A stretch of DNA of 64,000 bases from Castor canadensis (GCF_047511655.1 NC_133395.1:74867910-74931909), one strand, 5' to 3'. Counted from the first letter of the stretch, positions 30,150 through 42,522 are shown. The notes: generated from the letters alone by a model not told the origin. Numbers and translations: made by a program.

Positions 30150-30920
30150 AGCACCTTTTAGTGTTTGTCATTCACTCATTTTAATTTAATAATGAGGAGA
30201 CAAAACTAAGATGTGGTCCCTGTGCTACAGAAGCTTAAAGTATTAGAGGAATGAACACACAGAGAGAAGAAAACTACAATATTGTGTGATGGGTCCTGCA
30301 AAAGAGGTTAGAATGGGGCTACAAAAGCATATGGGAGAGCCACTGATCCAAAGCTGGGGATCAGAGAAAGTTTCTATGATGGAAATGAAGCCTACATCTA
30401 GACTTAAATAGTGTAGACATAAAAGGAGGAAGGAAGAGGCGTTGCCCAAGGAGGAAGCCCTGTGTGCAGGGGGCATGACAAGTCTGCAGGACAGACAGCA
30501 GTGCAGTCTCCCTGTGAGGATGGGGACTGGTGGGGTTGGGGGAGAAAGGTGTAGAGGGGACAGAGGCCAGATGATCCTTATTGTCTGGTTTAAGGCATTT
30601 AGCGTTCATCCTGAGGACAGCAGGAGTCCCAAAAGGGTTTTAAGCCAGAAGGTGACATCAATTTCATCCAGAAACTTACCTTGACTGTTGTATGGACAGT
30701 GGACTACAGGAGACAAACTAGAAAAGGGAGTTGGATTAGAGGTCATCCAAGGACACACACTGGTAGCCTGAACTAAAGGCAGGGCTGTCGGGAAGGAGAG
30801 AGGCAGATGGAGGTAAGAGATTTAGGAGGGACTCTTGACAGGTCCTAGGTATTTACTTGCACGTGGGAAAATGGTGATTTGCTTACGCTGAATGGAAACT
30901 GAGACATCTTTTAAGAATGC
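30150..30920 (+). repeat. Long old interspersed repeat, family not assigned
   Basis: Blocks such as GGGTTTTAAGCCAGAAGGTGAC, GTGGTCCCTGTGCTACAGAAG and GGGGACTGGTGG follow the order of a long ancient mammalian repeat. That repeat carries a 'seasonal' set of animal-common phrases (size of amplified segment, 'increase in weight' purine-rich blocks). I recognise the pattern but cannot name the family with certainty. Confidence 0.35.
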
Positions 30921-31019
30921 TGATATTTCATATGTCTCCCATGAGCCTTATATTTATCTGCAGGTGTTGAGGGGTTTTGATCTCATATCCATGTAGCTTC
31001 AAAAAGAGTATTCCCCATA

Positions 31020-31650
31020 TATTCTTTCTATCATTTGGCAAATATTTCCCAAGCTCCTTCTATCCACCAGGCTCTTCCCTAGCTCTGAGTGAACAAAGCC
31101 TTTGGGGTGCTTACTGAATAGTAGAGGAAAGAATGAAACAAAATGACACAAGACAAGAATCAGTAACAATGACTTCAAAGATCAAAACACTAAATGAAGT
31201 GGGATTGTGGCACATCTCTTCAGATGAAATAGCAAGAAAAGATTTCACAGGAGAGGTGACGTTGAAGCTGGGGGTCTAGATGACAAAGCAAAGCCACAGG
31301 AAGAGCAGGGGAGAGCACTTCAGGCCAAAGGTAGGGAAGAAGTTGACATCTTACAGATGCTAAAATAAGGCCCAAGTGGCTGGACCCCCGTACACGAGGG
31401 GAATGGAGCAAGGGAATCATGGTGATAAGATAAACAAGGGCCAACCCCTCAGGACCCTAAGAACCTGCAGAGGGAACTGGGATTTGAATTTTATTCAAAG
31501 AGCAATGGAAAGTCAGTGAGAGGAAGCAAAAGAATAAAGTGACTCAATTTAGATGTTTATAAGATCATCTAGCAACAACATAGTGAAGGAGCTGGAGGGG
31601 CCTATAGATAATGTAGGATGTGACCAGGCAGAGGAGAAGGAAATGCGTTG
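31020..31650 (+). repeat. Second copy of the same old repeat type
   Basis: The order GGCAAATATTTCCCAAGC, GAGAGGTGACGTTGAAGC, GGGGAGAGCACTTCAGGCC, CAGAGGGAACTGGGATTTG repeats the layout seen at 30150-30920. Together they suggest two separate insertions of one ancient family, not a tandem duplication. Confidence 0.35.
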
Positions 31651-32384
31651 GACTCTTCATGAGACTTCTACTGGGTACCCAAACACAGGAAACTGAGGTT
31701 GAGAAGAGGTTTGGAGAAGAGATACAATGTAAAATTCTAAGATAGTTGCTCTTTAAAGGAGTCAGAAACTCTAACAGAGATTAAATGGGACAATCACCAG
31801 AAAGGAACCAAAGAAGCTGGGAGACACCAGGAAAGTGTGACAACACAGAAGCGCAAAGAGAAGAGCACTCCAAGATAGACCTGGCTGTTCACCCAGCAAC
31901 CCTGAGTGCCCTCAGAGACTGGGAAAGATGCAGATGGAAAGATCTCCCTGGAAGATCACTGGGGACCTCAGCAAGAACAGGTTCAATGACTCAATGGGTG
32001 CTGAACCCAGATTGAAGGAGGTTGAAAAGTCAATGGTTCAGCAGTTCTTCTCATTGAGCCACATCCCAAACTCCATTAGACTACCGTTGGTTAGAGACGT
32101 CAACACATTTCTGGAAGATGCAACCCAAGCAAGATACATCAAATGAAAGAGAAAACTAGAGGAGGCTGAAACTTAGGTGACTACAGAAGGGAACAGCAAA
32201 GAAGTAGAATGATCCATGTAACAGAACCCCAGTGGGCCCAAACTCAGAGGTGACAGGAACAGGTACAGTAGAAGGCAGGATGTGAAGCCTGGGGCTGGAA
32301 ACAGAGGTTTGGCTGAAAGCTTGGATACAAAATGGTCTCCTGTATCACCTTCTCACCCTATGCAGTCATACAAATATCCTGTCT

Positions 32385-33768
32385 TGCTGTGGTTTGAATG
32401 TCTGCTCCAAACTTTTGTTTTTCACAATTGAGATTTTATTGTGTTGAAGATCAGCACACAGACATTTCACTTCGTAGACAATTTTTCACACACATACCGA
32501 AAATCTAAAGCCATGTATTGTATCCTTTTTAAGTTATTCCATCTTCAAACTTGGAGGCAAATTTTCCTTGAGGACATCGAGTACCACATCTTCAAATGCT
32601 GCTCACCTGCTTCTCACCTTCCACGGATTCACAATTTTGTGTCACATACACGACATGCTCAAGTTTTCGTCTTTTACAGCCCATTTGCAGATTAGGAAAA
32701 CTGGACTACCGCTGCTAAATGTTACAGAGCACACCCAACTTCGACGGTAAAGATCAAGGAGTGGTTTCCATTAAGAAACAGTTCTACTAGAAAACAACAC
32801 AGGACTGGAGTTTAAAATACTCAAGACACATTAAATGCACGACTGTGACCCAAATTGGCATTTAGTGTGCCTTATATTGTAGGCTGTAAAACTGACTTCC
32901 ACTTATGGAAAGTTACGCGCACACCGCTAAAGCCTCCTCCATTCCATATCCCGCTATTTTCTGGTTGGGCCAAAAAATAACCAGCGAATGACTTCACTTC
33001 TTAAAAAATTCATTTATACTTGAAAAATGGATGAGGTGGGATTCCCTTCTTTTAAAAAGTGTTTCTAGAGCTACTAAGAAACTTGCAAAGTAGTTTACAA
33101 ACTAGCTGGTGGAAATCTTCCTGTGGATTGCACCAGGGAGGCGCGGTGCGGGTCAGCGGTGGCTGCTCCTCTTCTACTTCATCAGAAGTGCTCTCCTGGC
33201 TTTTAATTTCTCCGTTTTCTGCGGGTAAATCTTCCTTAGTTTCTTGGGTAGCACTTCAGCCAGTTTTCCCTTTGCCTTCCCCGCCCCCCTTTTCCTTTTG
33301 CTTGCACTTTCTTGTCCGATGATTTCTCCTTTTGGGGCTTAGCTGACCAAGTCGCCTTGTCGCCTTCCTCTTGGGCATGATGGCGGTGCAGGGGACGCGT
33401 GCCATTGCTGGGGTCTGGGCAGCGCAAGAGCCTAGCCGCCGCTGCTCCTCCCTCCAGCCACCTGAGCTGCTAGGACCGCTGCTCCAAACTCTTGTTGACA
33501 TGTGTTAGCATTGACAGCATTAAGAAGTGAGACCTTGAAGAGGTTGTCATTACACGGTGTGGACTGCGTGGGCTCCGAATAAAAGGATTCTTGTGGCCTC
33601 CACCCTTTCTCGCTTGCTCTCACCATGCGTCTTAGGAAGCGGCACAAAAGTTGCTGATGCAGCAACTCCTTCTCTGACTTTCCAGAACCATGAGCCAAAT
33701 AAACTACTGTTTATAAATGACCCAGCCTGCGGTATTCTGTTACAGCAGCACGAAATGAACTAAGACAT
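32385..33768 (+). mobile_element. MaLR-type LTR split by the HMGN1 pseudogene
   Basis: The left part (32385-32419) begins TGGTTTGAATGTCTGCTCC. The right part (33479-33768) continues through a region with GACCTTGAAGAGG, a TCTCGCTTGCTCTC stretch, GAGCCAAATAAAC and a terminal TAGCAGCAC-like/AACTAAGACA end. Put together they read like an MLT1/ORR1-type MaLR solo LTR. The pseudogene sits near its 5' end, so the LTR is the older insertion. I have no internal retroviral sequence here. Confidence 0.7.
32420..33478 (-). pseudogene. HMGN1 processed pseudogene
   Basis: This is a retrocopy of the nucleosome-binding protein HMGN1 mRNA in intron 4 of TEX26, in the same orientation. The start codon survives at 33376-33378 (M-P-K-R-K). 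The body has lost around 70 nt, including much of the nucleosome-binding region, and is frameshifted. The K-S-S-D-K-K-V-Q and E-D-L-P-A-E-N-G-E counterparts fall in different frames or are partly garbled. About 700 bp of 3' UTR follows and ends at an AATAAA (about 32,435) and a short A tract. There are no introns. The copy is flanked by an 18-bp direct repeat (32402-32419 and 33479-33496, 17 of 18 identical), the target-site duplication of L1-mediated insertion. Its intact CpG-rich 5' end suggests a full-length copy. Confidence 0.9.
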
Positions 33769-33870
33769 TTCTTAACTAGAAGTTAAATTCTCAGCAAAAC
33801 TCAACCACAGAAACTCTGTGGGACACAGGTCACAGGACACCAGACACAGTTGAAGGTGGCAAGGGGAAGA

Positions 33871-33897
33871 GTGTGTGGGGGGTGGTGGTGGTGGGGA
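33871..33897. repeat. (GGT)n simple repeat
   Basis: This is a short G-rich tract with GGT units and two longer G runs. Confidence 0.8.
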
Positions 33898-34319
33898 CTG
33901 AGATGCTGAACTGGGAAAAGCCGGGTCATAGAGAGTCTTCTCACCAACCAGACGACCCCCAAACCCCTTTCCTCCTCAGTTCTGCTCCCAGAACGCCATT
34001 AGCCAAGTGATGCTGGAGATAGTGATTTTACAAACAATGTGCAAGACGGATTAAAAAACAACAACTGATGGCTCATCACCTGTTCATGTAGGTCAGAGAC
34101 CAGCTAACAAGCCCTCCTCCTGTACATAACTTCCAATCAGGTCTTAGTACTGTACCTCCTTTGTAAGTTGTGGGAGCTGTAGAACTTAATATTTTGGGTA
34201 CACCGTCTTTAAGAAAAAGACGAGCCCACGGAAGTGAGACTTTGGTTTCATTAACTTCGTAGTAAATCTGCCTCTGTTCCCTTGTAAATATGAACAGGCA
34301 ACCAGATCTTCATTAGACC

Positions 34320-35860
34320 ATTAAGATATCAGAAAATAGAGGCCATGTGAACAGACAAAAACACCAAAAATTAAGTATATCATAAATATCCTAAAATTTA
34401 TGAGAATCACCGCATCCATAAAACAAGAACAGGTGATATTTTTTAAAGTCAGAGGAAGAAAAAGCTTGAAAGTTAAAAATATGAGAGTTGAAATAAAAAT
34501 GTCCAAAGAAGAATTATATTGAGAAGTAAAGAATTTATCAAATGAATAGAACAAATATACAAAGAGAAAAGTATTAGAAGAAAAAAGTTAAAAAAAAACA
34601 GAGAGTCAATCCAACTATCAGGAGTCTTAGGAAAGAAGAAAGAGGAGAAAAATAAGGGGGAAAAACTCAACCAGAACCAAAGGACACAGGGCTCTGGATT
34701 GAAGGGACCTGCAAATGCCCAGCATAAGGAATGATGGAACACTCAAAAATGCATAGTATGGTGAAATTTCAGAACGTCAGGAATGATGTGAAGATCTTAT
34801 GTTTTTCTGGGCGTTGGGGTGGAATACAAAAGGATCAGGAATTAAAATGTTATCAGTCTTCTATACCCTGGATGCTAGAAGACATTTGGAAGGATGTGTT
34901 CTGAGGGGAAATAACTATCAACCTAGAACTCTATCCAGTCAAACTATCAAACACCTGCAGCAAAGTAACACAAACATTTCCAGATTGGCAAGAAATGCAC
35001 TCCAAAAGCTCTTACTGTACATCCTGGTCTTAGGAAGACACCAGAAGATGTGCTTCAGCAAAATAAAGGAAGAGGAAGATTTAAACTCAGAAAGCAGGAG
35101 ATCCAATGTAGGGAAGAGGCAAAAGAAATTCTAAGAATAATGAAAAAGAAAACCCCAGGGCTCAGCTGGGCAGCAAATCTGCAAAGCAACCAGTCTAGCT
35201 TAGGGGAGAATGTTGGGGGAGTCAGAAGACCTCCAGGAGAAATACTAGGATTGGTAGAAAGTAGTGTGGAAAAAATGCAGGCAGGTATGTGACAAAGTCT
35301 TTGAAAACATTCATGACAGAAGCATAGAAAACTAAGCACATGGAAACAGTCAATTACTAACTTTGGTTTTAAAAAAGGAAAAATAACAGTGATACAACAC
35401 AATTCGACCTGGATCAGCAGTAAATGGTCACATGATCACATAATCACAATATGCCATATATCATAATATGAACACTAGTAATCAAATGTAACCAAAGCTT
35501 TGGAATATAATTCTATAGAGTAGAAGGATGGATGGGAAGTGAGAAAGAGTTATAGGAGACCCAAACCTTCCACTACCAAAACGGGAATGCAACAACAATG
35601 ATTAAAATTAATGAGTCAAGAAATGACAGAAGTATATTATTTAAAAACATGCCAGATCACATAAGAAGAAACCATTAAAAGGACTGAAATTGATCACAAA
35701 GTGGAGTGGGACAACCAGGGAGAGGTGGCTCAATGAACTGCTGTTGTTTCTTTTTAAGCCTTTAAGTAACCTTTTCAGTATATGCATACGTTTGTAACAA
35801 AAGTAATTTTAATTTTTTTAAAATAGTAAGCAAGTTAAGAATTGGAAACAGCACATGTAC
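34320..35860 (+). mobile_element. HAL1 (half-L1) element, decayed
   Basis: The order of blocks fits a HAL1 element: AACTATCAACCTAGAACTCTAT, GGGCAGCAAATCTGCAAAGC, GATTGGTAGAAAGTAGTGTGG, then AGAGGTGGCTCAATGAACTGC and AAAATAGTAAGCAAG at the end. HAL1 carries only the L1 ORF1-like gene; here the remains encode up to about 110 residues in short frames and are broken. Confidence 0.7.
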
Positions 35861-35889
35861 CTTGACCCTCAGTTATTTTCAGCTATGAC

Positions 35890-36095
35890 ACAGGGATTTT
35901 TGACAAAGGCAGCTGGACTGCCAGGGGTCCCATCCTAGACTCCACCAGTCATTAGCTGGGTGACCTTGGGTTAGATTGCTTACCCATTCCAAGTCTTACA
36001 TTCCTTGCCTTTGGCTGGAGGTAATGGCTTCACGGGTTGTGATGAAGACTAAATGTGTTGATTTGTAAAAGGCTTAGGGCTTGGTAAACACTAGC
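35890..36095 (+). repeat. MIR SINE
   Basis: It carries the forward MIR pattern with GGGTGACCTTGGGTTAGATTG (core) and GATGAAGACTAAATGTG. Confidence 0.7.
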
Positions 36096-36099
36096 AGTT

Positions 36100-37590
36100 T
36101 GTGAAGGGAGGCAGAGAAACACACAGCTGCTAAAGGGAGACTAGGGTGCTGGAGGAGAGCTCTTGTTTTTGTTTAGCTTTTAATGGGATGCAGTTGAGCC
36201 AGTGTGCATGCTGGTGGGTGGGGCGAACATGGTAGAGACGGAGAGATGGGGTAGGAGAAAAAGCCAGATAACTGGAGAAGTGCAGTGGCGTTCAGGAGGA
36301 GGGACGTGGCTCCATGGCGCATGTGCATCGATGGGCCTGTCAAAACAAGATGGGGAAGAGGAGAAGAGACGAAGGTGGAGACACACAGGACCTTGAGAGA
36401 TTCCCTCTTGACTTGCACAGACAGGCTCAGAGGATGAGGGCCCTCAGTGCTTCCTGGTTTGTGTTCAGACCCCACACTGCTGTCAGCCTTTCTCCACAGG
36501 TACCAAGTGTCATAGTTGTCACCAAAAGGCAAGAGAATACCAGTGTTTCATCTCAAGCCTCGGAGCAGCAAACTGGACTGCACTGCTTTTTCCCTAACTT
36601 AGGGAAAGGTTTCCTTGTTGGGGTTTTAATATATCTACAGCCAATTTTCATGACTTCTCAATTAAGCAAATTTCCTGTTAAAGTACAAGAACAAAATTGC
36701 AAATATGTCATTTCTGGAAAATGTGAGTGTATACAACAAATTCATTTGTGGTCCCTGAGAAATGGGGACAAGGAAGAATCAAAGTCATGGTGTCATCTCT
36801 ACCTACACTTGAGAAAACCAAGTTGAAGCATTTCCTTCTACAGAAGCCTAAGGGCAGAGCCAAATGAATTATGGAAGAGTCTACATCCTTGCAGAGGAAG
36901 ATCTGTAAGCAGAACTCCCATACTGGAAGGAGAAATGTGTTCTTGTAGGAGGCAAAATGAACAGAATGCCAGACTTTTTTTCTCTACCAAGGAAGAAAAT
37001 AAAACAGGCCTGGCCTAACTCGCCACTGGTTTCCTACTTATCTACAGAAGGTACCACACCATCCCATCCCAAGTCAGACAGCTGGTTCCTTTTACGCCCT
37101 TGTCCTTGTCGGCTATCAGACACTCATTCCTATCATTCATTCCTATTTCATTCATTTTTCTTTATGGTCTGTGATGAACCAGACATAGGAGTGAGCACTG
37201 GTGACACACTGTGAGTCAAAGAGCCTTGGCTCCTACCCTTGAAGTGGCCATACCATCATCCTGACCAGGCTCCATCCACCCAACTGCATAGCCTTGCTTT
37301 GGAAGCCACCATGCTGTCACTGGGGCTGCTGTGACAGCTCCTGCTGGCCTCTTCCTTCCAGGCTGAGCCATCTCCTTCCTCACTTTGCAGCTGGCATGAG
37401 GCTTCTAGGCCTGCATCTCAATAACATCACTACCCTAGTAAGAACCTCTGGATGACTCCAGTACTCATGCCTTTCAGGGTCCTGCGTTCTCTCTGCTGAT
37501 GTTGATCTCCTCTCATTCCTCCCCCCCAACCCAACTCGCTTCTACTTGAGCTGAAGCTCTTTAGTTCCTCAATTGTTCCCCTGGGCCTTC
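36100..37590. other. TEX26 intron 4, no gene seen
   Basis: There is a plus-strand open frame of 170 codons at 36314-36826. It has no recognisable domain, no splice support and unremarkable codon use, so I treat it as chance. The rest looks unique. Confidence 0.5.
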
Positions 37591-37599
37591 ATAAGGCTG

Positions 37600-37905
37600 C
37601 AATAGTTTTCCCTTCCCTACCTCTACACCTTCACCTGGCTAATTCCTCTTCATACTTCAGGTTAGGGAAAAAGGCTTTTTCTGACCTCCATCTCATCCCA
37701 TCTACCTCCTCCCCCACATTAGACCAGAAGTTCTATTCTAAGCCCACAGCCCCCTGCCTTTCTTACAGCTTCACCTTTCCATTCTTGCCTGTTTTTGTTG
37801 GTGAAGTGTCTTGTTGCATGTGTAAAGTGTGAGTTCCTTGAGGGAAGAGACCACATCACATTTCTGACCACTGCAATGACAGTGCCCAGCACCTGACCAG
37901 GGGAA
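37600..37905 (+). repeat. L2 LINE fragment
   Basis: It has L2 3' landmarks: TTCAGGTTAGGGAAAAAGGC, GTGAGTTCCTTGAGGGAAGA and ACAGTGCCCAGCACCTG. It ends within about 20 bp of the exon 4 donor. Confidence 0.75.
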
Positions 37906-37923
37906 GGAGAAAAGCAGGCTTAC

Positions 37924-38068
37924 CTTTGGCTGCATCCACAAAATCTCTCTTAGTGTGGGAAAGAAACTGATTGGCTAGTGCCTCCCTAATTTGATCCATG
38001 GAAGCAGGGATCCAGGTCCTTGATGTCATCCTTGCATACCCTTTAGGTAGTGTCCACTGAAAGAAGTC
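37924..38068 (-). CDS. TEX26: TEX26 exon 4 (residues 105-152)
   Basis: This 145-nt exon lies between a TTGACAG acceptor and a GTAAGC donor. It starts in phase 0 with Asp and ends in phase 1. It encodes 48 residues: D-F-F-Q-W-T-L-P at the start, I-P-A-S-M in the middle, and N-Q-F-L-S-H-T-K-R-D-F-V-D at the end. These anchor blocks match human TEX26 as I remember it. The segment between W-T-L-P and I-P-A-S is divergent and about four residues shorter here, so this exon looks like the fastest-changing part of the protein. An L2 fragment lies just downstream in intron 4. Confidence 0.93.
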
Positions 38069-38364
38069 CTGTCAATGCAAGCAGAGTTTGCAAGAGAATA
38101 CACACAGGTTCATCTAATGAAATTGAGGTAGATTGGGGAAAGAGAGGCATGGGAAACAGGAGCCAGGAATTTAGAGATGAACACTGTATTAATAAATAGC
38201 TTGATTAAAAGCACACAGGCACTGTTTGCTTTAAGCTTTATGCTCCCTAACTAAACTGTAACATACAGCAAGTCCTCTTTATTTGTGGGTTTATTAATTC
38301 GGTTTTGATCAAGGATGGTCAAAAAATATTTTTAAAAATCAAAAGGAATAGCGAAACCAAAAAT

Positions 38365-38822
38365 TTTCTTTTTTCTTTTTTTATTATATTCATATGTGCA
38401 TACAATGTTTGGGTCATTTCTCCCCCATTCCTTACCTACCCCCCACCTCTCGCTGCTCCCTCCCTTACCCTCCCAACCCCTCGCTACCAGGCAGAAACTA
38501 TTTTGCCCTTATCTCTAATTTTGTTGTAGAGAGAGTATAAGCAATAATAGGAAGGAACAAGGGTTTTTGCTAGTTGAGATAAGGATAGCTATACAGGGAG
38601 TTGACTTGCATTGATTCCCTTTGCGTGTGTGTTACCTTCTAAGTTAATTCTTCTCGAACTAACCTTTCCTCTAGTTCCTGGTCCCTTTCTCCTATTGGCC
38701 TCAGTCACTTTAAAGTATCTGCATTAGTTTCTCTGTTTTGAGGGCAACAAATGCTATCTAGTTTTTTGGGTGTTTTACCTATCCTCATACCTTCCTTGGG
38801 TGTTCTCGCTTTATCATAAAAC
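38365..38822 (-). mobile_element. Lineage-specific L1 3' UTR, reversed
   Basis: A T-rich start (TTTTTTTATTATATTCATATG) leads into a pyrimidine-rich block, then GGCAGAAACTATTTTGCCC and AATAATAGGAAGGAACAAGG. The sequence is well preserved, so it is younger than most repeats here. I associate this tail with beaver L1s, from memory only. Confidence 0.55.
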
Positions 38823-39854
38823 CAAAAATTTTAAATTCCCATGCACACACTACTCAACTCAGTGGATACAGAGAAGCTTTCAGTCTGTCCTGCATATTGT
38901 CAGTTGTGTTTGAATTGTCATCTTCTGGTTCCCGGCCCTTCATTTTGTGAAAATATGCCTTCCCAAAAGCAAATGGTGCTCAAAACACAAGGTAAAAGTG
39001 AATGTGTTTAATTGAGGTGATCAAGTGAAAATCTGAGATGTGTTGAAAGGCTGCATGTCTTTAGCAGATGTTGGGCAGCATTACAGGAACATGGATCAAG
39101 TATCCAAGTACAGCACTGAGCTCTGTGTATCATATACCCACCCACCCAAGGATACCACAAGTTACCATGTAGTTCAAAAAAAAAAAGCAGCTCCACCTCA
39201 CTGATCTTGCTCACTTGTCCAAATAATTAGTAAGCTCTGGAAACTAAGCTAGGATGTTTTTTTAAAAGTCACTTGTCCTAGGACCAAAGCATCTGAGAAA
39301 ATGACTCCTTTGATCACAAAAGTGTTTATAAGGGAAAGTATTTATCTTGTTAGAACACCTGTTTTAAAGGGAGCATCTGAACAGCCCATCCTTTATGTAA
39401 GGGATGCTCAGACATCTAAGCCATAAAGACCCAAATTTAATAAACAAACTAGCCTTGATATCTCTGGTTCCAACTGATAATGATTAAGGGTACCAGGTAC
39501 CCAAAACAAAGGGGAACACTTGTCCCAATGGTGAATTTAAGCCATCCTACCAATCTACTTTCTCACCATTAACACCCCTTGCTGTTACAGCACTCATTGC
39601 GCTTCTTACCAGATGTGTTTACACCCACTTCTGAGTGTGTTCTATCTTTCTATCTTTGGTTTGATTTACTAACAAATTTTCTTGGTCTCTACCTCGATGT
39701 GCCCTAAAATTCTTTTTTGTGACATCGGGAGCTTGGTACCCAAGAAAGACCACCTCCCTTTTGGAGACCTTTTCCCTGGAGCCTAGTTGAAGAATCAAAA
39801 GTACAAATGTTTGTCCATATTCTTTGGAATCTTTTCTTTCTTTTTTTTCTTTTT

Positions 39855-39942
39855 TTTGCAGTACCAGGGTTTGAATTCAGGGCTTTACACTTGCTCCACA
39901 CAGGTGCTGTAGCACCTTGAGCCAGGCCTCCAGCCCTTCTTT
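39855..39942 (-). repeat. dID SINE tail, reversed
   Basis: It carries CAGGGTTTGAATTCAGGGC and ends CCAGGCCTCCAGCCC, next to a T-rich tract that is its A tail. Confidence 0.8.
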
Positions 39943-39944
39943 GG

Positions 39945-41920
39945 AATCCTTTATGTCTGTGCAGAGATCCTGTCAACAGGAGCCATTGGGTTGCCTAGTG
40001 CAATGCATTTCTGTGACCTTCCACACTGATGACAGGAAATGGAACTGCAAACACCAAATAGTTGTGCGTCCAACCAGAGTTTTCCTACAGAGAAGACCAG
40101 AAAAGGAGAAAACCTATGCTATTCTAGTTCTGGCCACAGGTGCCTAGGGAGCCAGACAATGGCTGCTTTCTCCTTGGGAGCCCCAGAGAGAAACCCTATG
40201 GGCTTCAGCAACATCATGAATGGCAGGGAAGGGCAGGCATGGTGTCCTCTGCACTTCCAACAAGATCTTATGATCATACAGGTTGAAACCTCCACCCCCT
40301 CTTTCCATCTTCTCTCTCATGACCATGCTTCTTATCTCCCTAAGAAAATGGAAGCCACCAGCAGAGAAGCATCTCTGCCCACCAGGTGTCTCCCAGACTG
40401 GTACTTGTACCACCCGCATGTGCTGTGAGGGAAGAAGAGCCAGGAGTGCTCCCAGCAGCATGGAGTGCCCCGTGGGTCACTAGATCCTAGATCCTATCTG
40501 CTTTAGCTTGCTTCAGCATCCCTCCAATAATTCTCACTTTGCTCTTGCAGCTTCGATTTCTCCCTCTGCTGGGTAGCTGCCATCCATAAACATATCTGCC
40601 TTTACTTCTGTCTCACAAAGAAACCCCTCTCTGCCTTCCCATCCTCCCGTTATAAGATGGGTCTCAGTTTCCCTTTATGCTGAAATTCCTTAAAATAGTT
40701 AGGTATACTCATTGTTCCAAATTTATCTCTTAAGTCTCTTTTGACCTTTAGGTTCCCTCTCAATTCCCTTCTTTCCCTTATAATTTATCTACTGAAAAAG
40801 CAAATTGTGAACACAATACATCTATTGAAGAAGTTTTAGATATGTAAAGGTTCTTAGTCTGGATCTTGTTGATTGCATACTTTGCACTATTTAACAAGCC
40901 TCTGTCCACTGAACTCAGTGGACTAGACTGTCAATAGTGTTCAGCTAGACCATAGGAGGCAGGTATTATATTGTTTCTTTCTTAGTGACAGTAGCAGCTG
41001 TTGAGGCTCAATGGCTACATGAATAGCAGCTGCACTCTGGCATGCCAACTCTCATTGGCTGAGAGCACAAAGGATAGTGTGCCACTCTAGCTGTCACTGG
41101 CTGAGATCACGCAGTCATCTGACACATTAGCTCTCATTGGCTGCCATTCTAGCTCTCATCAAGTAAGAGACTTTAATAGCTCTTAGAGGAAGGAAAATGA
41201 TATGCCTGTATGTATGTATATGTAAACGTGCAATATAATGTTGTAATCCATTCCTTTACCTTAATTTAAAATTTTTAAGAACATTTCAGAGGCAAGTTGT
41301 AATGAATAGATGCAATGAGGAACCAAGTTAAATGGGTATGTGTAAATGTTCTAATGAATCCTAAGCCTTCATCTCCATCTCCTGTCTCTCAAATGAGATC
41401 CAAACCTGTGTACTCAACTGCCTGCCTAGACATTTCTTCAACCAACACATTTTCAACAGACCTCCTATTTCCCCCACCCAACCTGGTCCCCCATCATGTT
41501 CCAGCTCAGTAAACAGCATCAGCATAACCAGCCATACAAGTAGGACATCTCAACATCACCTTTCTCTCTTCCCTCTTCTCTATCTTTCACATCTTTTTTG
41601 TCATCAAATCTTGTCCATTCTACCACCTTGTCATCTATTGAATGCATCCAGGTGGCAGGTGAATGAAACCCTGTAGTACAACTGAGCACTGCCTTGTGTG
41701 ATGGGAAAAGTGTACACACAATGCCAGGAAACAATATCACAATGCCAGGGATGATTAGTTACTTCCATCCAGAGGAGGAGGGAATTGGAGATGGCTCTTT
41801 CTAAACAGAACCTTGAAGAAATATAAGCAAGTTGCCTTGATGGACAGGAGACGGGCATTGTTAAGAGAAGTAACAGGGATAAAAAGTAGGGAGATTTGAG
41901 GGAGCTCAAAACATAATACC
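39945..41920. other. TEX26 intron 3, no gene seen
   Basis: There is no exon. Three nearby phrases with CTCTCATTGGCTGAGA, GTCACTGGCTGAGATCA and TCTCATTGGCTG (41050-41150) hint at a small internal repetition. The rest looks unique. Confidence 0.45.
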
Positions 41921-41929
41921 AAACACAAG

Positions 41930-42315
41930 CATTTTCACATGCCAACAAGTAAGTCACCCCAAATGCCCATCAAAGGATATATGAAAAAACACATTACACA
42001 TACAATGCTATTCAATCATGAAAAATATTGATACTCACCACAACATAGGTGGACCTCAAAACATTAAATGAAAGAAACCAGACACAAAAGGTTACCGATT
42101 ACATGAGTCCATATATAAAATATTCATGAAAGCAATCCATAGGGATAGAAAGCAGATTGGTGGTTGCCAGGGGCAGGGGCCTGGGAAGGGGGTAAATAAT
42201 CGGTAGGGGGTTTCCTTCTGGGTGATGGGAATGTCCCATATGTGTCTGCATAACACAAATGTATTAAATGCCAGTGAATTGTTCCCATTAAAATGGTTCA
42301 TTTAATATCACATGA
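41930..42315 (+). mobile_element. L1 3' end, ancient
   Basis: Late ORF2 remains (CAAATGCCCATCAAAGGATA, ATGCTATTCAATCATGAAAA) lead into an old 3' UTR (GGTGGTTGCCAGGGGC, ATGTATTAAATGCCAG). It lies about 210 bp downstream of exon 3's donor on the intron side. Confidence 0.7.
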
Positions 42316-42522
42316 CTTTCATTTCATTTTTTAAAAAGCTTCAAATCCCCATGGGATAGAGGAGACATAGTTAGAAAGAAATGAGAAGGTAGTCAAGAAA
42401 TAGTCCAAGAAGGACCATGATTCAGTCATTACAGATAGATAAAGGCTCTTGACAACAGGTTCAAACTCTCATTCCTATGGGCTATGAAGACAGTGTTAAG
42501 TTCAGCAGGTATGTAGTTGTCA

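Noticed and set aside
36314-36826. 170-codon plus-strand frame in TEX26 intron 4
   Set aside because: No recognised motif or family, no flanking splice pattern, and opposite to the gene's strand.
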